Assembly (NCBI GenBank): GCA_945885645.1
Contig: CAMCYV010000063.1
Span: 1 to 7,788 of the forward strand
Length of the DNA: 7,788 bases
Direction: 5' to 3'
Source of the DNA: Bifidobacterium breve
GTDB taxonomy: Bacteria; Actinomycetota; Actinomycetes; S36-B12
The notes under the pieces were generated by a model that saw only the letters and a program-made list of their open reading frames with translations, was not told the DNA's origin and did no database searches. Of the stretch, positions 5,841 through 7,788 are shown piece after piece. Made by a program: the position numbers and the translations under genes. Every line of letters starts with the position of its first letter. Position 1 is the stretch's first letter.

Positions 5841-6602
5841 ATGCCATTGGCACCAGGCGCGCAACCGTGGAGTATCGACCCAACAGGCCCAGCAGCCCGA
5901 ATCGGTGTACTTCTTATTCATGGGTTTACCGGCTCACCCGCCTCGATGACACCCTGGGGCCAGGCCCTCTCTTGGAACGGTTGGACTATTCGGGTGCCGC
6001 GCCTCCCCGGACATGGATCACGCTGGCAGGACATGAACCTAACAACTTGGGAGGATTGGTACGCCGAAGTAGAGCGTAATTTGCGTGAACTATTGGCCAA
6101 ATGCGATCAAGTTTTTGTTTGCGGACTCTCCATGGGTGGTTCCCTTACCCTAAGACTCGCGGAGCAGCACGGTAACGAAATTTCCGGAATCGTATTAGTG
6201 AACCCAGCCGTGCACTCTGAGCGACCCGATCGACATTTGCTGCCTGTTATCTCGAGGGTACTGAAGTCTTTTCCTGGTATTTCCAACGATATTGCTAAAC
6301 CCGGACAAGACGAGGTTGCTTACGGGAAACTTCCCCTGAAGGCGGCCTCCTCACTTGCCCAATTGTGGAAATTAGTAAAAAACGACATTAGCAAAGTCAA
6401 TCAACCTGTACTACTTTTTCGTAGTCTGCAAGACCATGTTGTTGAGGCGTCAAATTCCCAGTGGATACTTGATCATGTTTCCAGCAAGGACAAAGAAGAA
6501 ATTGTTTTGAAGAATTCATTTCATGTCGCGACACTCGACTACGACGCGGAACTTATTGAGACCCGGAGCGCTGACTTCATCAAGTGCCTCGTCAACGGGT
6601 AA
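5841..6602 (+). CDS. Alpha/beta-hydrolase, carboxylesterase/monoacylglycerol lipase type
   Basis: A 253-residue alpha/beta-hydrolase with no signal peptide, hence probably cytosolic. The oxyanion-hole strand VLLIHGFTGSP lies at 23-33, LPGHG at 55-59, and the nucleophile elbow GLSMGG at 95-100 with Ser97. Asp198 in SLQDHVV and His228 in NSFHVATLDYD complete the triad. The length, the HGFTGSP motif, the position of the elbow and the FHVATLDYD ending resemble the Est30-type carboxylesterases and bacterial monoacylglycerol lipases, which cleave short- to medium-chain esters. The substrate cannot be read from sequence. The ATG at 5841 is set by AGGAG 6 nt upstream. The following membrane-protein gene starts 13 bp after its stop, so the two are probably co-transcribed. 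Proximity to glpK and plsC would suit a role in acylglycerol turnover, but that is inference from position only. Confidence 0.88.
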   Translation: MPLAPGAQPWSIDPTGPAARIGVLLIHGFTGSPASMTPWGQALSWNGWTIRVPRLPGHGSRWQDMNLTTWEDWYAEVERNLRELLAKCDQVFVCGLSMGGSLTLRLAEQHGNEISGIVLVNPAVHSERPDRHLLPVISRVLKSFPGISNDIAKPGQDEVAYGKLPLKAASSLAQLWKLVKNDISKVNQPVLLFRSLQDHVVEASNSQWILDHVSSKDKEEIVLKNSFHVATLDYDAELIETRSADFIKCLVNG

Positions 6603-6615
6603 TCGGAACTCCAAT

Positions 6616-7035
6616 ATGACAATCACGCCACCGGATCCAGAGGATTCGCAAGAACCCGAAAAAAATGATGAGGCATGGGATGCAATTGTTGCCGATCTCA
6701 GCGGTCAAATTGATCTCGGCCCACATTTTCGCAGAGAACCCACACCCCAGGAATTGATTCCTGAGCGCGACTACATCGACGAATATTTTGACGAAGGCTA
6801 CGTACCTCCCGAGCCACCACAACTCACTGCCTCAAGTGATGCAATCGCACGTTTCGCCTGGGCCGGCGTATTAGGTGGACCCGTGATCTTGCTCTTAAGT
6901 TTTATGCTCGGTCTTGGCGGCGTAATCTCAACAGCAGGACTCATTGCGACCATTGGTGGATTCGTCTTCCTGATGTCAAAGCGAGACAAACATGTTCCGC
7001 CCGGTGAGGATTACGGCGACGGCGCCGTCGTCTGA
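6616..7035 (+). CDS. Conserved actinobacterial two-helix membrane protein, function unknown
   Basis: A 139-residue protein with an acidic, proline-rich N-terminal part (1-75) including EAWDAIVADL at 19-28 and VPPEPPQL at 63-70. Two hydrophobic helices follow, about 80-100 and 103-120, separated by a glycine turn. The tail is short and charged, ending GDGAVV. With so short a loop, both ends should lie on the same side of the membrane, probably the cytoplasm (Lys-Arg-Asp-Lys follow helix 2). I recall actinobacterial hypothetical proteins with the same plan, a WxxIV motif, PPPPLP before two helices and a DDGAVV-like end, but know no function for them. The ATG at 6616 lies 13 bp after the hydrolase stop with only a weak CGGA ribosome site, suggesting coupling. 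An in-frame start at 6523 would overlap the hydrolase by 80 bp and is less likely. The stop is 1 bp from the convergent gene's stop. Confidence 0.8.
   Translation: MTITPPDPEDSQEPEKNDEAWDAIVADLSGQIDLGPHFRREPTPQELIPERDYIDEYFDEGYVPPEPPQLTASSDAIARFAWAGVLGGPVILLLSFMLGLGGVISTAGLIATIGGFVFLMSKRDKHVPPGEDYGDGAVV
7017..7030. terminator. Perfect 14-bp palindrome at the convergent gene ends
   Basis: CGACGGCGCCGTCG reads the same on both strands and ends 2 bp before the TGA of the membrane-protein gene. As RNA it could fold into a 5-bp GC-rich stem with a GCGC loop. It encodes part of the conserved GDGAVV tail, so it may be only a codon-level coincidence. No T-tract follows on either strand, so a terminator role is tentative. 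Confidence 0.25.
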
Positions 7036-7036
7036 T

Positions 7037-7270
7037 CTAGCCGCGCAGTACGGGAAGCCAGCGAATTTCATCTGCGGTGGCATCACCCGATTGTGCACCG
7101 CGAACCCCACTTTTGATCCCGACTCTACCCAACATCGACAATATGGGTGCAATATCGAGTCCAGTGATTTCACTCGGCATCAATTCGGTTACTGATTCCG
7201 GTGCTCCCATTGAGTTAAGCCAGCTTCCAAGATCACTTGATGATTTTTTGTCATTGTTTTCATCACTCAT
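7037..7270 (-). CDS. Small acidic hypothetical protein
   Basis: A 77-residue protein, hydrophilic at its N-terminus (MSDENNDKKSSSD), then a moderately hydrophobic helical stretch around ITGLDIAPILSMLGRVG, and a basic-to-mixed C-terminus ending EIRWLPVLRG. It has no signal peptide, no convincing membrane segment and no motif I recognise. Its start ATG (7268-7270) overlaps the upstream gene's TGA as ATGA, the classic form of translational coupling; an ATG at 7280-7282 would add four residues. Its position just after an ArsA-like gene and near plsC matches that of the small hypothetical protein Rv2183c in Mycobacterium as I remember it, but I cannot claim sequence homology. It may act with the ATPase. 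Confidence 0.65.
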   Translation of the reverse strand: MSDENNDKKSSSDLGSWLNSMGAPESVTELMPSEITGLDIAPILSMLGRVGIKSGVRGAQSGDATADEIRWLPVLRG

Positions 7271-7788
7271 GACCGGGGCCATTCACTTTCTTTGACGGCG
7301 AGGTCAATCTCAAATTTATTCTTTGAAAGTCTGACGGAGCCGGGTTCCATTCGAGAACAGGCTGCGGGAAGCTCGACAAAACTTCGGACGCCACCTACAT
7401 CAATTACCAATTGATTGCGGAAAAGACCAATTGCCGGTTCGCAATCTCCAATACCTTTCCATTTGACGCGGAGCACAAATCGCAATGCTTCTGCTTCTAA
7501 GAGGACTCCACTCCCACTAAAAACTTGTATCGATTCAAATTTTGAGATCCACTTCTTTGAAAGCGAAGTGCGAGTTGACGTGAGCCATGCCCGTTGAAGT
7601 TGACGTGATTCGCACACAACGCCGACGAGGGCGAGCTGGGTAAGCGATCTGAATAAAGATCTCGCGCTTGGCTGATTATGCATAAAGTCGAGTTGGAGTT
7701 GTGCTCCCATGACTCGAATTCGAGCCTGCTGCATCTCCTCGATTAATTGCAACAGGTGAGTTCGAGCATTACTTTTACCCAAACCACA
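7267..7788 (-). CDS. Probable ArsA/Get3-like ATPase, C-terminal part (5' partial)
   Basis: The frame is open from the window edge (7788) to the TGA at 7267-7269, giving 173 residues. A TTG at 7780-7782 is available, but the frame continues past it and the gene probably starts outside. The last 70 or so residues look like the alpha-crystallin-like (ArsA_HSP20) domain that closes many actinobacterial ArsA-family ATPases: FVLRVKWKGIG, then FRNQLVIDVGGVRSFVELPAACSRMEPGSVRLSKNKFEIDL, a run of short beta strands with the GG-x-R-x-x-x-x-LPAA core. Before it, LALVGVVCESRQL sits where the family has its hydrophobic strand and Asn-Arg. The P-loop domain is not visible, so ATPase activity cannot be judged, and the visible segment is rather divergent. 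The assignment rests on this domain resemblance and recalled synteny with Rv2184c. An unrelated hypothetical protein is possible. Confidence 0.5.
   Translation of the reverse strand, partial: CGLGKSNARTHLLQLIEEMQQARIRVMGAQLQLDFMHNQPSARSLFRSLTQLALVGVVCESRQLQRAWLTSTRTSLSKKWISKFESIQVFSGSGVLLEAEALRFVLRVKWKGIGDCEPAIGLFRNQLVIDVGGVRSFVELPAACSRMEPGSVRLSKNKFEIDLAVKESEWPRS

Noticed and set aside
5750..6079. Plus-strand frame of 109 codons across the hydrolase promoter and 5' end
   Set aside because: It overlaps the alpha/beta-hydrolase in another frame, while the hydrolase has the AGGAG site and the complete motif set.
1..7788. Search by eye for tRNA or rRNA genes, CRISPR arrays, insertion sequences, attachment sites, toxin-antitoxin or defence genes
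   Set aside because: None found: no repeated spacer pattern, no transposase or integrase motifs, and nearly all the sequence is covered by housekeeping-type genes.

Overview
The window reads as a gene-dense chromosomal segment from an actinobacterium of moderate GC: three sample lines gave 48-53% and the AT-rich first line 42%. The evidence is the gene set: a PASTA-domain Ser/Thr kinase tail, a class II (AroA-II) DAHP synthase, a 1-acyl-glycerol-3-phosphate acyltransferase of the actinobacterial type, and a small two-helix protein ending in GDGAVV. From memory, the kinase / class II DAHP synthase / PlsC-like / small protein / ArsA-like order resembles the pknL-aroG-Rv2182c-Rv2183c-Rv2184c neighbourhood of Mycobacterium and the matching Streptomyces region. 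A GC this low for the phylum would fit an aquatic streamlined lineage (Nanopelagicales/acI-like or similar), but that is a guess.

Layout. 1-370 (+): C-terminal PASTA repeats of a receptor-type kinase, cut by the window edge. 3290-400 (-): a compact three-gene unit, a phosphofructokinase with the PPi-dependent signature (pfp), then DAHP synthase (aroG), then a short O6-alkylguanine-DNA alkyltransferase-like protein, with gaps of 22 and 7 bp. 3291-3455: divergent regulatory gap with a 9-bp inverted repeat. 3456-4970 (+): glycerol kinase. 5684-4971 (-): PlsC-like acyltransferase, meeting glpK stop to stop. 5685-5840: second divergent gap with direct and inverted repeats. 5841-7035 (+): alpha/beta-hydrolase then a two-helix membrane protein. 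7788-7037 (-): C-terminal part of a probable ArsA/Get3-like ATPase and a small acidic protein. There is no gene-free stretch longer than about 165 bp.

How the genes fit together. PFP sets glycolytic/gluconeogenic flux at fructose-6-phosphate, and DAHP synthase draws on PEP and erythrose-4-phosphate, so these two plausibly share regulation. GlpK supplies glycerol-3-phosphate, the backbone that PlsC-type enzymes acylate, and the neighbouring hydrolase could release glycerol or fatty acids from acylglycerols; that last link is inference. No mobile element, CRISPR array, tRNA or rRNA was seen. I found no convincing undescribed multi-gene system. The best leads are the PPi signature of the PFK, the symmetrical pfp/glpK gap with a leader mini-ORF, and the GlpK nucleotide-loop substitutions.
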